Positions 8,171 to 16,361 of a DNA stretch of 27,500 nucleotides are shown in pieces. Below the pieces are notes generated by a model. That model did no database searches, was not told the origin of the DNA, and saw nothing but the letters and a program-made list of their open reading frames with translations. Every line of letters starts with the position of its first letter. Position 1 is the first letter of the stretch. The DNA is from Symbiodinium natans (taxonomy: Eukaryota > Sar > Dinophyceae > Suessiales > Symbiodiniaceae): the NCBI GenBank assembly GCA_905221605.1, contig CAJNDS010002628.1, positions 96,763-124,262 on the forward strand, in the 5' to 3' direction. Position numbers and translations under genes: made by a program.

Positions 8171-8492
8171 TGTTTTGCGACTGCCGGGCTTAATTCTGGG
8201 TCCTAGAAACCCTAAACCGTAAACCCCTATAAACCCCATAAACCCTAAAGTTCTAAACCCTAAACCCTAGAAAAGGGTGGGTACGGGGGGTTTAACCCGA
8301 AAAGGCCCCCCCAAAAAAATCAGGTCACTAGGGCTGTAGCTTTGCGTTAGGATTCAGGATGTAGGGTTTAAGGTTTAGGGTTTAGGGTTCTGGGTTCTGG
8401 GTTTAGGGTTTGGGTACATTTGAAGTTGCTGGTTTGTGCCAGGGCACCTTCCACCTGGAGCACCGGCGGCCGTGCCGACGTGTTTTGGTTGT

Positions 8493-8587
8493 GGGTTTAG
8501 GGTTTAGGGTTTAGGGTTTAGGGTTTAGGGTTTAGGGTTTAGGGTTTAGGGTTTAGGGTTTAGGGTTTAGGGTTTAGGGTTTAGGGT
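8493..8587. repeat. TTTAGGG array (about 13 copies)
   Basis: Perfect heptamers with unique sequence on either side. Confidence 0.93.
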
Positions 8588-10170
8588 GCGGGTTTGGGGT
8601 GCCGACCCTGAACCTTAAAACCTCGAAAGGTCGCAAGGCACAAGCAGTTACGACCCCCTCAACCCTTAAACAACCCTCAAGTTGCCACCCTAAACCCTAA
8701 ACCCTAAACCCTAAACCCTAAACCCTAAACCCTAAGAGCCTTAAAACCCTAAACCAATTCAACAGCCCTTAAAGCCCTTAAGCTACCCTCAAATTGACCC
8801 TGAAAAGAAGCTGCAAAATGTGGCCAGGGTTTGGCGGCAGCTGTGCACCATGCTGGAGGAGTTCTGCCACTTGGCCCCTAAACTTTAAGGTTTAGGGTTT
8901 AGGTTTTAGTTGTTCGGCATCAGTCGTCTAATTTTCAAGGCTCGCGGCGCCCCCTTCCCGCGCCCAGGCGCAGGCTTCGCGCAGCTGCCAAAGCCTGCAG
9001 AGCAGCTTGAGCAGGAGTCGATGCGGGTGTAGGGTTTAGGGTTTAGGGTTTAATGTTGACCTCGCTGAAGCCCCCCCCGCCCCAATCTTTGTTTCCGCCC
9101 CGACTGAAGGTGGGGGGGGGTGGGGGGGGTCGGGCTGTTTTGAGCCGCCCCCAAGCCCTGACCTACCCAAAAGGGCCCATGGAGAAAAAAGTCCGCCTTG
9201 GACAGGGATTCCTTGATTGAGGGGGGGGAGTTAATAAATATGAGGTTATAACATTAGGGTTTAGGGTCTAGGGTTTAGGGTTTCGGGCTTCTGGGAGCAG
9301 CTCGGGGTGTTGGGGTGTTTGGGGTTTAGTGATTAGCAGCTTGGGGTGTCTTCAGTTCAGGGTTTAGGGTTTAGGGTTTAGGGTTTAGGGATGAGATCTA
9401 GGGTGTTTGGGGTTTAGGGTGTACAGGGGAGTGGGTTTTTAGGGTGCAGAGATGAGGGTCTACCGGGCGGAGGGTTGCGGCTCAAGAGCTTGAGGCCCTT
9501 CAGGCTTTTAGGCTTTGGGGGTTTTTTGTGTACAGAGTGGGGCTTAGGGCTGAGGGTTTCCGGCACCCTAAACCCTAAACCCTCAGGTGTATAGGTTAAG
9601 GGGTTCACAAGGATCAAAGGACTAAAGGAGGGACCCTTATAAGGGACCGTAGGAGTTATTTCGGGGGTTTCTTAGGGGCTATTCAGGCACACAGGGACTA
9701 TAATAGCAGGCATATGTAGGGGTTACATCGGGGAATAAGGAGGGTCCCTTCTGGGGGTCCCTGCTTTTTCACCTGAAAAAGAGCTTCGCTTCGTTCTGCT
9801 TAGGATGCTCCCCAGGCGTTAATCGGCGGGGTGGCTTAGGGTTTAGGGTTTAGAGTTCAGGGTCTTCGGGTTTAGGGTTGAGGGTGTTAGGGTTTAGGGT
9901 TTAGGGGGCAAAGGGGCTACGGAACCTTCGCGTCTGTAGGCTTTACAGGGCTTAGGGCGTAGGATGGTGTGGGGGTGGGTAAGGCCAAGGCACAAAATCT
10001 TGAGAGATGAGACCCTAAGCCCTAAACCCTAAACCCTGATCCCCTAAGTTAGATCAGGAGTGGATCCTCCAGTGCTGGCAAGAGGTGCTCATGCAGGAGG
10101 TGGCGGCTGCTTGGCACGTCGAGGGCTTCGAATCCCTAAGCGCTGAACTTCCCAAGCTTCCCAAACCTCC
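8588..10170. repeat. Telomere-like patches with unique spacers
   Basis: CCCTAAA at 8690-8732 and 10012-10038; TTTAGGG patches at 8890-8906, 9030-9052, 9254-9285, 9358-9390, 9838-9907. Spacers include G/C-rich tracts (9068-9130). Around 9628-9775, GGAGGGACCCTT and GGAGGGTCCCTT form a weak inverted pair. No gene is supported; the short open frames here read through repeat sequence. Confidence 0.7.
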
Positions 10171-10172
10171 GA

Positions 10173-10252
10173 CAGGGTTTAGGGTTTAGGGTTTAGGGTT
10201 TAGGGTTTAGGGTTTAGGGTTTAGGGTTTAGGGTTTAGGGTTTAGGGTTTAG
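10173..10252. repeat. TTTAGGG array (about 11 copies)
   Basis: Perfect heptamer array ending in AGCCCTACAGG. Confidence 0.93.
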
Positions 10253-10279
10253 CCCTACAGGCTTTGTCGTGTTTTATCT

Positions 10280-10440
10280 GAGGATAGCTGCAGGGGCCAG
10301 AAATTGGTCCCTTGCTTTCTTCAAAGGGTTCTGAAGCAAGGGCCCTTGGTTTTTTAAGGGTATCCAAGTCTAAGTGGTATATGTGGTATATAAGGGGTCC
10401 TCTTTCAAGAGCGCATGCTCAGGGATCCTGTAACTACCCT
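10280..10440. mobile_element. MITE-like element related to 5143-5275
   Basis: Weak terminal inverted repeats (GGATAGCTGCAGGGGCC against GGATCCTGTAACTACCC) enclose AAAGGGTTCTGAAGCAAGGG, nearly identical to the interior of the element at 5143. It is non-coding. Confidence 0.5.
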
Positions 10441-11353
10441 ATAAGAGTTTAGTGATTAGGGGTTAACTTCCTAAACCCTAAACCCTCAACCGCCTGAGTC
10501 CTAAGCCCAAGGGGGTTTCAACAAGTCCATGTTCAGGGTTTAGGCTTTCGGGTCTAGGGTTCAGGGCTCAGGGGTTTGCGACATCTTTAGGTTCTTTTAG
10601 TTTTTTTTTTGATTTTAGGGTGGGATGTTGGGAGGAACATCCCAACCCAAATTTTAGGGGTTTTAGGGTGTAGGTAGGGATTTTAGGGTTTAGGGATGTC
10701 AAAAGGCAGTTTTACTATTGGGGGGGGGGGGGGGGGGGAGGGGTAACCCGAAAACACAGACCCTGAAACCCTATACTGAAAACCCTAAAACCTCAAACCC
10801 TAGCTAAGCCCTCAAACTCTAAACACCCTTTAAACCCTAATACCTCAGGACCTTATCCCGAAACAATAGAGTTGTCTTGAGACGCAATCTCCTGACCCTG
10901 ACATTTGAACCTGCCCCTTTCTGAGTTTACATGTTCCCATTATAGTTGCGTGCTGACGTTCTATCAGTTCTAGTTTCATTCTTCAAGAGAGAACGAATGA
11001 TGAAGCTTCGACGGAACGGTTCCCGCCCCCATGTCGTCAAGCAGCCTGATCGCATTGGGATTGCTCTAAATTAGGGTCTCCTGATAAGTGGGTGGGGTGG
11101 GGGCGGGGGAGGCGGGGAGTAAATTATGTGCCTTTCTGGTGGGGCTTGCCGTCCCTGAGCCCTAGCCCTAAGCCTTAAACTAGAAGGAACATGCTATAGC
11201 ATATAGCACACCCAAACAGGGACCCAGAATTAAGATTGCCCACTATAAGCCTATGGAGACTTGTCAAAGTTACGTTGCCGCAGCCCTGCCACGGCCGTTT
11301 TGACTCGGATGGCCTTGAAAGCTTGTACTCCCTGAAGCATGGAATCCTTAGGG
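10441..11353. repeat. Repeat patches, poly-G run and unique sequence left of the retrotransposon
   Basis: Degenerate telomere units (10520-10690), a small hairpin GGGATGTT...AACATCCC (10622-10643), 19 G at 10720-10738, then mostly unique sequence to 11350. No gene was recognised. Confidence 0.65.
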
Positions 11354-11358
11354 TTTAG
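11354..11358. repeat. Target-site duplication TTTAG (left)
   Basis: TTTAG directly precedes the left LTR and is repeated at 20250-20254. Removing the element and one copy restores a continuous TTTAGGG array. Confidence 0.85.
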
Positions 11359-11549
11359 TATGAAACTACAAGATGGCAGCCGTCGCACTTTTCGCGCGTG
11401 CTGACGATGCATGTGACTTCGGGCCTTGCGCGATCGGCCGGTGCATGTACACTTCTGATTTGTGACCCCTGCGCTAATGGCCATTGCATGTACACTTCTG
11501 ATTTGTAGCGTCTCTCCTGGAGCTTTGAAAACACCCTCAGTGCTTCACA
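11359..11549 (-). repeat. 3' LTR of the copia element
   Basis: 191 bp, identical to 20059-20249 except at 11375. In element orientation it begins TGTGAAGC and ends TTTCATA, so the termini are TG...TA rather than the usual TG...CA. It contains a 22-bp direct repeat (11442-11463 and 11485-11506, TGCATGTACACTTCTGATTT followed by GT) spaced by 43 bp. The polyprotein stop codon lies at 11537-11539, inside the LTR. Confidence 0.95.
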
Positions 11550-12571
11550 CTGGTACTCTTCTCTATAAAGTGTTTTCTGTTGCCTGTACATTCTCCCGTG
11601 GTGATTGGCACACTCAGACGCGCTCTGACCATGCTCCACCAGTCTGCTCCGTCTTGAGGCTTCGTGAGGATGTCTCCCATTTGCAGGCTGCTTGGCACCC
11701 ATGCGAGAGGCAGTTTTGCGCTCCACTTCTCCCACCGCATCGCCTGTCTGAGGGCGGCTAGGTCTATGGCCAAACGCCTATCGCTCGGCACCTTCGGGAT
11801 ACCCTCCTTATGCAAGTGGTCGAACAAAGAGCGGCAGTCACTGAGGCACATCACGTTCTTCTTGGTGTCCTCCACCTTGGTCATCTCACCGGTCACGACC
11901 GTCTCGAAGAAGGACCTCACGAATTGTGCCCCCTCCATGCCCTCAACACATGCTTGGGTCTCCGCTCCGAAGGTGCTACGACACACCCTTTGTCCCGCCC
12001 TTGACTTCCAGTCGGCAATGCTCGCTTTGCCGCCAACCTCCGTCAAGCACTTCTTTTCGGCAAACATCACCAACTGTCCAAGCTGCGAGGCGACCCGTGA
12101 GTTTTGCTTTCTCGCCTTTCTGTCTTTCATCGAGTCTGTTACATCTCGCTGTAGGCCTGCTTGTCGATCTTCTGTACTTAGTTCAAATCCTGGCTCGTCA
12201 TATTCTCCCTCGTAAGCATTTGCCCAACCAGCGTCGTGGTAGGCCAGAAAGATCATGTCCTCATAGGGCACCGGCTTGAATGTGAGGCCATAGTTCTTGT
12301 ACTTCACTGCCCTCGCGGAGATCAAGTTGCTGAACTTGATGTCGCCTACGGTGGGGCACTTTTGTAGTTGTTGCGCCAGACTCACGCTGCATGTCAAGTC
12401 CGGTCTTGTCTGCGCCGACAGCCATGACAGTGCCCCTATCAAACTCCTGTTGTCCGCGATCATCTCGGCATCTGCCCACTCTTCATCTTTTCTCCCCTTT
12501 GGCACCTCCACCATGAACAACCTGCTCTCGGCATACCTCCTTTGAGTGACGTTACTTCGCTGTCTCCGCAC
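11537..12571 (-). CDS. Copia polyprotein, RT thumb and RNase H segment
   Basis: This frame continues the polyprotein after a one-base shift near 12,552. It starts with VTQRRYAESRLF, the usual continuation after the RT palm, then NRSLIGALSWLSAQTRPDL. RNase H follows with its acidic residues present: D113 (AYHDAGWAN), E204 (STFGAETQAC), D245 (CLSDCRSLFDHL) and D300 (MGDILTK). RNase H removes the RNA strand during cDNA synthesis in the virus-like particle. The first codon of this open frame (a GTG) is not a real start; the segment would be translated only as part of Gag-Pol. The last codons run 13 bp into the 3' LTR and stop at 11537-11539. Family assignment is secure. Confidence 0.9.
   Translation of the reverse strand: MRRQRSNVTQRRYAESRLFMVEVPKGRKDEEWADAEMIADNRSLIGALSWLSAQTRPDLTCSVSLAQQLQKCPTVGDIKFSNLISARAVKYKNYGLTFKPVPYEDMIFLAYHDAGWANAYEGEYDEPGFELSTEDRQAGLQRDVTDSMKDRKARKQNSRVASQLGQLVMFAEKKCLTEVGGKASIADWKSRAGQRVCRSTFGAETQACVEGMEGAQFVRSFFETVVTGEMTKVEDTKKNVMCLSDCRSLFDHLHKEGIPKVPSDRRLAIDLAALRQAMRWEKWSAKLPLAWVPSSLQMGDILTKPQDGADWWSMVRARLSVPITTGECTGNRKHFIEKSTSVKH
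11556..11564 (-). promoter_or_regulatory. Candidate polypurine tract
   Basis: On the minus strand AGAGAAGAG lies six bases before the 3' LTR. It is short and not directly abutting, but it is the only purine-rich run in the expected place for plus-strand priming. Confidence 0.4.
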
Positions 12572-15500
12572 GTCATCTCCGAGCCGAGGTAGTCGAGTGA
12601 GTCCTCAATCCAATCATCCACTGGGAACGCGTCCGACAGCTTTTTCTGGATGAGGCGATTCAATCTTCTTGCTGCTATCACCAGGAGGTCGTCCACGTGG
12701 CTTCCGACATAACCAATCGGTCTTCCTCGGAAAGTCTCACCCGCTTTCTCCCGTAGCATGAACACACAAGGGTCCAACGGGCATGGCTCGAACTTGTACT
12801 TCTTGTTCTCCCATTCGATCTCCACCGTGAGGATGCCCTCCTGAAGGTTTTGCCACCACTCATGCGGTGAGGTTGCAAGGCCGAATATGTTCTTCTTGAT
12901 CTTCACCAGTTGCCCGGGCAGCATTCCTGGGAACCCGGTTGGTGGCTGATGCAGAAACAGTGGGTTGTCCCTGCTCAAGTACCCTCCGGTGAGGAAAGCA
13001 CATCTTATGTCCCCCGCGGCGACCGACCATTTCTCTTTATTCTTGTCGTTCAACTCGAGGCCGTTGGCGAGTCTCTGCATCATGCACATGAAGCCTGTTC
13101 TTGACAGTGTAGGGGCGTCTGTGGTGAGCTCTTGGACTCCTAGGTCTGGATCTTTGTGGCCTCCTGTAACTAGCCTGCTCTTGCATTTCCATTCCACCTC
13201 CTGTCCATTGCACCTTGCCGCCCAGTTCTTATCCTTGTAGGCCCACCTGCATCGAAGTATCCGTTCTTCCGAATATGTCGCCTTCACGCGGTTGCTGGTC
13301 TCGGTGTCGAGGGGCTGTAACGCATCGAACGACAAGTGTTCATCCCACTGGGCCTGTTCTGCTTGCTTGAACTTCTCCTTGGCGTGGTCGGGTATTTCCT
13401 TCCACAAGAGCTCCTTCTCTTGCCTTTTTGCCTGTCCTCTCTTTGTTAGTTCCTTCCTGGTGAGCATCACCTCCCCGATGTTGTTGTCGACTGTGAGGGC
13501 TTCAGGTCTTGTCTTTCTCTTCAATCTCCTTCTTGGTTCTGGTAGTCCTTGTTCTTCTTCGAAGATCTCTTCGTCGATCTCCATGTCTAGTTGCACAGGT
13601 TCTCTATCTTCTTCTTCGGCCGCGGGGATCGATGGTTCGTATTCGGCCATCCAATCTTCTTCTTCGTCTCTCGGCCGCTCTTCTTCTTCTTCTTCTTCGT
13701 AGATCTTCGGGTCGTCGATGTCCATGCTCAGCAGCTTTTCCACCTCTCTTTTCACGCCTTTCATCGTAAGGAACTCGCCCAACTCCTCAGCACCCGTAGC
13801 CCTCAGGTGTTCGGGAGCTGTCAATCTGCATCTTCCATTCCTCGACACCCAATAGCTCGATCCCTGTTTTCCGACCACCACCGCCGGACCTATCCATCTT
13901 GCTCTGCGTCGATCTTTGGGTTGATGCCAGTAGTGAACAGGGTCTCCCACGTCATATGCCGCCCTTGCCGCCCTGCTCCTTTGCATCAATCCTTTTCTCA
14001 GCCGATCGTCTCCTTGTGCTTGATGAAACGCTATCCTTGCACTCGCCCGAATCGCCGTGCTTCTCTGGAACTTGGAGTCGAGGGTGAGGTCCCATGTCAC
14101 TGCTTCTCCTCCATCTGGGTCTGCAAGCTCTGAAGGAACTCGTGGAGACCTTCCGAAGACCCACTGCGTAGGACTATGCCCGCATCTCCTCCTCAAGTCG
14201 TTCTTCGCCCCACATACCATCGTGGCCGCCAAAACCACCTCTTCGTCTTCGACGCTCAGCTCCTGCACCACGCGGTCCCATATGGCCTTGAACCATCCCC
14301 CTTGTCTCTCTGTCACTCCAGCTTGCCAGTGCGCCTGGGCCGCGACATCCTTCACCTTCATGGAATGCCAGTCACATAGTCTTGCTAGCCCACCTTGTAC
14401 TTTTCCATCTAGATCAAGAGACAACGAAGCGGGGGGACCGAACACGTTCAGCCAGGCGTCGTTGAAAGCACGCTCCACATCCTCTCCGGTCTCCTTCTCG
14501 AGATGTTTGACGACGTGGTACGTGGTGGCCCAGTCCACCATAGACAGGAAAGCATGCTTCTTGTCCCGGATGTCGTGCACGTAAAAGATGTCTACCCCGA
14601 CACACGAGTTGAAGTCAAGCAATCTCGGCAGCGTTGTTCCCCGTGCTATCCCAGGACCTTGGGTCGTCTTGCATGTTTCGCAATGCATGCCCTTTACTGC
14701 TTTGATGATATGGTCTTCACACCCAGCAAGTCTAAGATGTCGAAGGAGATCTTCTTTCCTCGGATGCCCCAAGTTCTGATGTAACCTTCGTAGTGCTGAC
14801 TGCACGTGTTGGGGCACGGACTCGTCGAAGCTGATACCAGATGCCTCCTGGCGTCTTCGTCCAGCGTTGCCATCTGCGCCGACTTCAACTGTACATACTT
14901 CATGTGGTCGTTCTCTCCCCTTCATCATCACCGCTCCCTTCTTAGGCTTGCTCACCACGATCCATGCGTCGTCCTCCTCCACGGATTCATATCGCTTGTA
15001 CTCTTCGAACTCCTTGATCCATGTTGGTACATCTTGTCCACGTAGCACCACATCTCCTCCTTCCTCGAGCTGCTCCCCTATCAAGTCCTTGACAAACTCC
15101 TGCACCATGTTCGGCATGTCTCGAAGATGTATCCGCAGTTCTTTAGGTGATGCTCCGACGACAAAGTGGTGAGCGTTCTCCTGCTTCTCCGGCTCCTTAA
15201 GGTGCTCCCAAGACATGGGTTCAATGACTGCCTTGCCAAGGTCTACCGCTTCGATAGTTCCCTCGACGCCTCCCAACTCCATCATCACGATTGGGTCATA
15301 CTCGGCGACTGGTCCTCCTGCTTCGGCGGTAATCGAACCCGTTGCCATCATCAGCGAAGCCATCATCACGCTGAGCTTTCCCGCGGTGTTGAAGATTTTG
15401 TTTCTCACTGATTTCGAAGGCTTCGCCGCTTTGTTCTTTTCAATCTTCCCTTTCTTCAGGTTGGCTTCGAACGGAAACCCACAATTTTTGAGGCATTTCT

Positions 15501-15840
15501 TGACTTCGTTCCCAGCTTGGACAAGCCCGCGGACGGTATGGTAGGCTAATCCCCATCTCTCTCCTGACCATCCCTGAGTCGCGTGCTTGTAGTGTGGGTC
15601 GAACATGAGGAACTGGTTGCGAGTGTTGTAGAACTTCCCGGGGATCCAGGCCTTTCCGGCGTCCTGTTTCCAGACAATGTCGTTGGTCGGGTCGTTCACT
15701 TGTTCTTCTTCTACTCCATCTTGCTGCAGCCATATTCCTCCGCCTTGTTCTTGTCCAAGAGAGATGCAGTAGTTCATCGTGCCACGAAGATTGTGTGAAT
15801 CACGGTGAACTCCTGTGCCCACGTTCCGCAACACTGTCAC
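12460..15840 (-). CDS. Copia polyprotein: oxygenase-like C-half, integrase, reverse transcriptase
   Basis: A 1,126-codon open frame. Residues 1-105 are the C-half of a 2OG-Fe(II) oxygenase-like domain (H12-R-D14, GGG 33-35, H86, R95). About 150-176 is a basic then hydrophobic stretch. 345-400 is the GAG-pre-integrase zinc-binding segment (H354, H359, CETC 387-390). The integrase core has D417, D476 and E511, near the D,D-35-E spacing. 632-680 is the SH3-like integrase C-terminus (GPAVVVG..YWVS). 711-770 is an acidic linker. RT spans about 860-1090 with D944 (AAGDIRCAFL) and HVDD 1048-1051. All catalytic acids are intact. The open frame extends upstream of the first ATG to about 15,918, so ATG 15840 is not a true start. 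The last 30 codons after about 12,552 are out of frame with the family; translation would continue in the frame of 11537-12571. Confidence 0.93.
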   Translation of the reverse strand: MTVLRNVGTGVHRDSHNLRGTMNYCISLGQEQGGGIWLQQDGVEEEQVNDPTNDIVWKQDAGKAWIPGKFYNTRNQFLMFDPHYKHATQGWSGERWGLAYHTVRGLVQAGNEVKKCLKNCGFPFEANLKKGKIEKNKAAKPSKSVRNKIFNTAGKLSVMMASLMMATGSITAEAGGPVAEYDPIVMMELGGVEGTIEAVDLGKAVIEPMSWEHLKEPEKQENAHHFVVGASPKELRIHLRDMPNMVQEFVKDLIGEQLEEGGDVVLRGQDVPTWIKEFEEYKRYESVEEDDAWIVVSKPKKGAVMMKGRERPHEVCTVEVGADGNAGRRRQEASGISFDESVPQHVQSALRRLHQNLGHPRKEDLLRHLRLAGCEDHIIKAVKGMHCETCKTTQGPGIARGTTLPRLLDFNSCVGVDIFYVHDIRDKKHAFLSMVDWATTYHVVKHLEKETGEDVERAFNDAWLNVFGPPASLSLDLDGKVQGGLARLCDWHSMKVKDVAAQAHWQAGVTERQGGWFKAIWDRVVQELSVEDEEVVLAATMVCGAKNDLRRRCGHSPTQWVFGRSPRVPSELADPDGGEAVTWDLTLDSKFQRSTAIRASARIAFHQAQGDDRLRKGLMQRSRAARAAYDVGDPVHYWHQPKDRRRARWIGPAVVVGKQGSSYWVSRNGRCRLTAPEHLRATGAEELGEFLTMKGVKREVEKLLSMDIDDPKIYEEEEEEERPRDEEEDWMAEYEPSIPAAEEEDREPVQLDMEIDEEIFEEEQGLPEPRRRLKRKTRPEALTVDNNIGEVMLTRKELTKRGQAKRQEKELLWKEIPDHAKEKFKQAEQAQWDEHLSFDALQPLDTETSNRVKATYSEERILRCRWAYKDKNWAARCNGQEVEWKCKSRLVTGGHKDPDLGVQELTTDAPTLSRTGFMCMMQRLANGLELNDKNKEKWSVAAGDIRCAFLTGGYLSRDNPLFLHQPPTGFPGMLPGQLVKIKKNIFGLATSPHEWWQNLQEGILTVEIEWENKKYKFEPCPLDPCVFMLREKAGETFRGRPIGYVGSHVDDLLVIAARRLNRLIQKKLSDAFPVDDWIEDSLDYLGSEMTCGDSEVTSLKGGMPRAGCSWWRCQRGEKMKSGQMPR

Positions 15841-15990
15841 AGAAGACCAGCTAGCGTCTTTGCCGAGGTGATGCTTTGCGAACGCGTTCAGGTACTGGGC
15901 CAGCTTACTGTATTCAGCTTACTGTATTCGTGCGTTGCTTTCGTGATGCCGTGCACGCCTCCATGCGAAAACATACCGAAGGTGATGCTC
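15526..15990 (-). other. 2-oxoglutarate/Fe(II) dioxygenase-like domain inside the copia polyprotein
   Basis: The domain begins at FGMFSHGGVHGITKATHEYSKL in one frame and continues in the next, after a 14-bp tandem duplication, through SVTVLRNVGTGVHRDSHN, NYCISLGQEQGGGIWL and FDPHYKHATQGWSGERWGLA. The HxD, distal His and downstream Arg have the order and spacing of the metal- and 2OG-binding residues of the double-stranded beta-helix oxygenases. The HRD..N and GGG signatures are closest, in my judgement, to TET/JBP-type nucleic-acid oxygenases. Related segments between protease and integrase occur in other dinoflagellate copia proteins as far as I recall. Activity and substrate are unknown; a non-catalytic structural role is possible. 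Confidence 0.68.
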
Positions 15991-16316
15991 GCTTGCTCCA
16001 GCTCCGGTCCACTCTGGCACTCTCCCGTCATGTGCTTCCTGACCATCTTGAAGGACTCCTCGGGGAACCCGGCGCCTTCCAAAAGCCCCAGGCAAGTGGA
16101 AAAGGAGTAGTCCTCCCATTCGATCATCGCGGCTAGCACATGATGGAAAGAATCAGGGTCTGTTCCGATACTCGATCCGTCGCTGGCTTCTTCTCTTTCA
16201 CCCGGTGCTTCATAGTCGCTTTCGCCCTCCATGCTGGCCATCAAAGTCTCGTGCTGGTTGCGGTACCCTTTCGCGTACTCCTCCTCGGGTGCCTTCCTCC
16301 TCTTTGACGATTCCAC
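15888..16316 (-). CDS. Copia polyprotein segment: linker and N-half of the oxygenase-like domain
   Basis: The frame opens after an in-frame TGA at 16335-16337. It encodes a charged linker (residues 1-55), an alpha-helical segment (FHHVLAAMIEWEDYSFSTCLGLLEGAGF) and the beginning of the oxygenase-like domain (GMFSHGGVHGITKATHEYSKL, 113-134). After K133 the frame is lost: a tandem repeat of AGCTTACTGTATTC (15902-15915 and 15916-15929 on the plus strand) shifts it, so the last eight residues before the stop are spurious. EYSKL is encoded in both frames across the duplication. The first codon is a GTG, not a genuine start. Confidence 0.75.
   Translation of the reverse strand: MESSKRRKAPEEEYAKGYRNQHETLMASMEGESDYEAPGEREEASDGSSIGTDPDSFHHVLAAMIEWEDYSFSTCLGLLEGAGFPEESFKMVRKHMTGECQSGPELEQASITFGMFSHGGVHGITKATHEYSKLNTVSWPST
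15902..15929. repeat. 14-bp tandem duplication that breaks the polyprotein frame
   Basis: AGCTTACTGTATTC occurs twice head to tail. Fourteen is not a multiple of three. Ignoring one copy joins the upstream frame (ending EYSKL) to the downstream frame (continuing AQYLNAF) without a stop. Confidence 0.92.
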
Positions 16317-16361
16317 AACAGCATTCGAGACAGGTCACCACACTTCGGTCCTTCTCAATCT

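Noticed and set aside
8305-8334. Fourth copy of the GTAGCCCAG element (right end only)
   Set aside because: CCCCCCCAAAAAAA followed by CACTAGGGCTGTAG is suggestive, but no matching left end was found.
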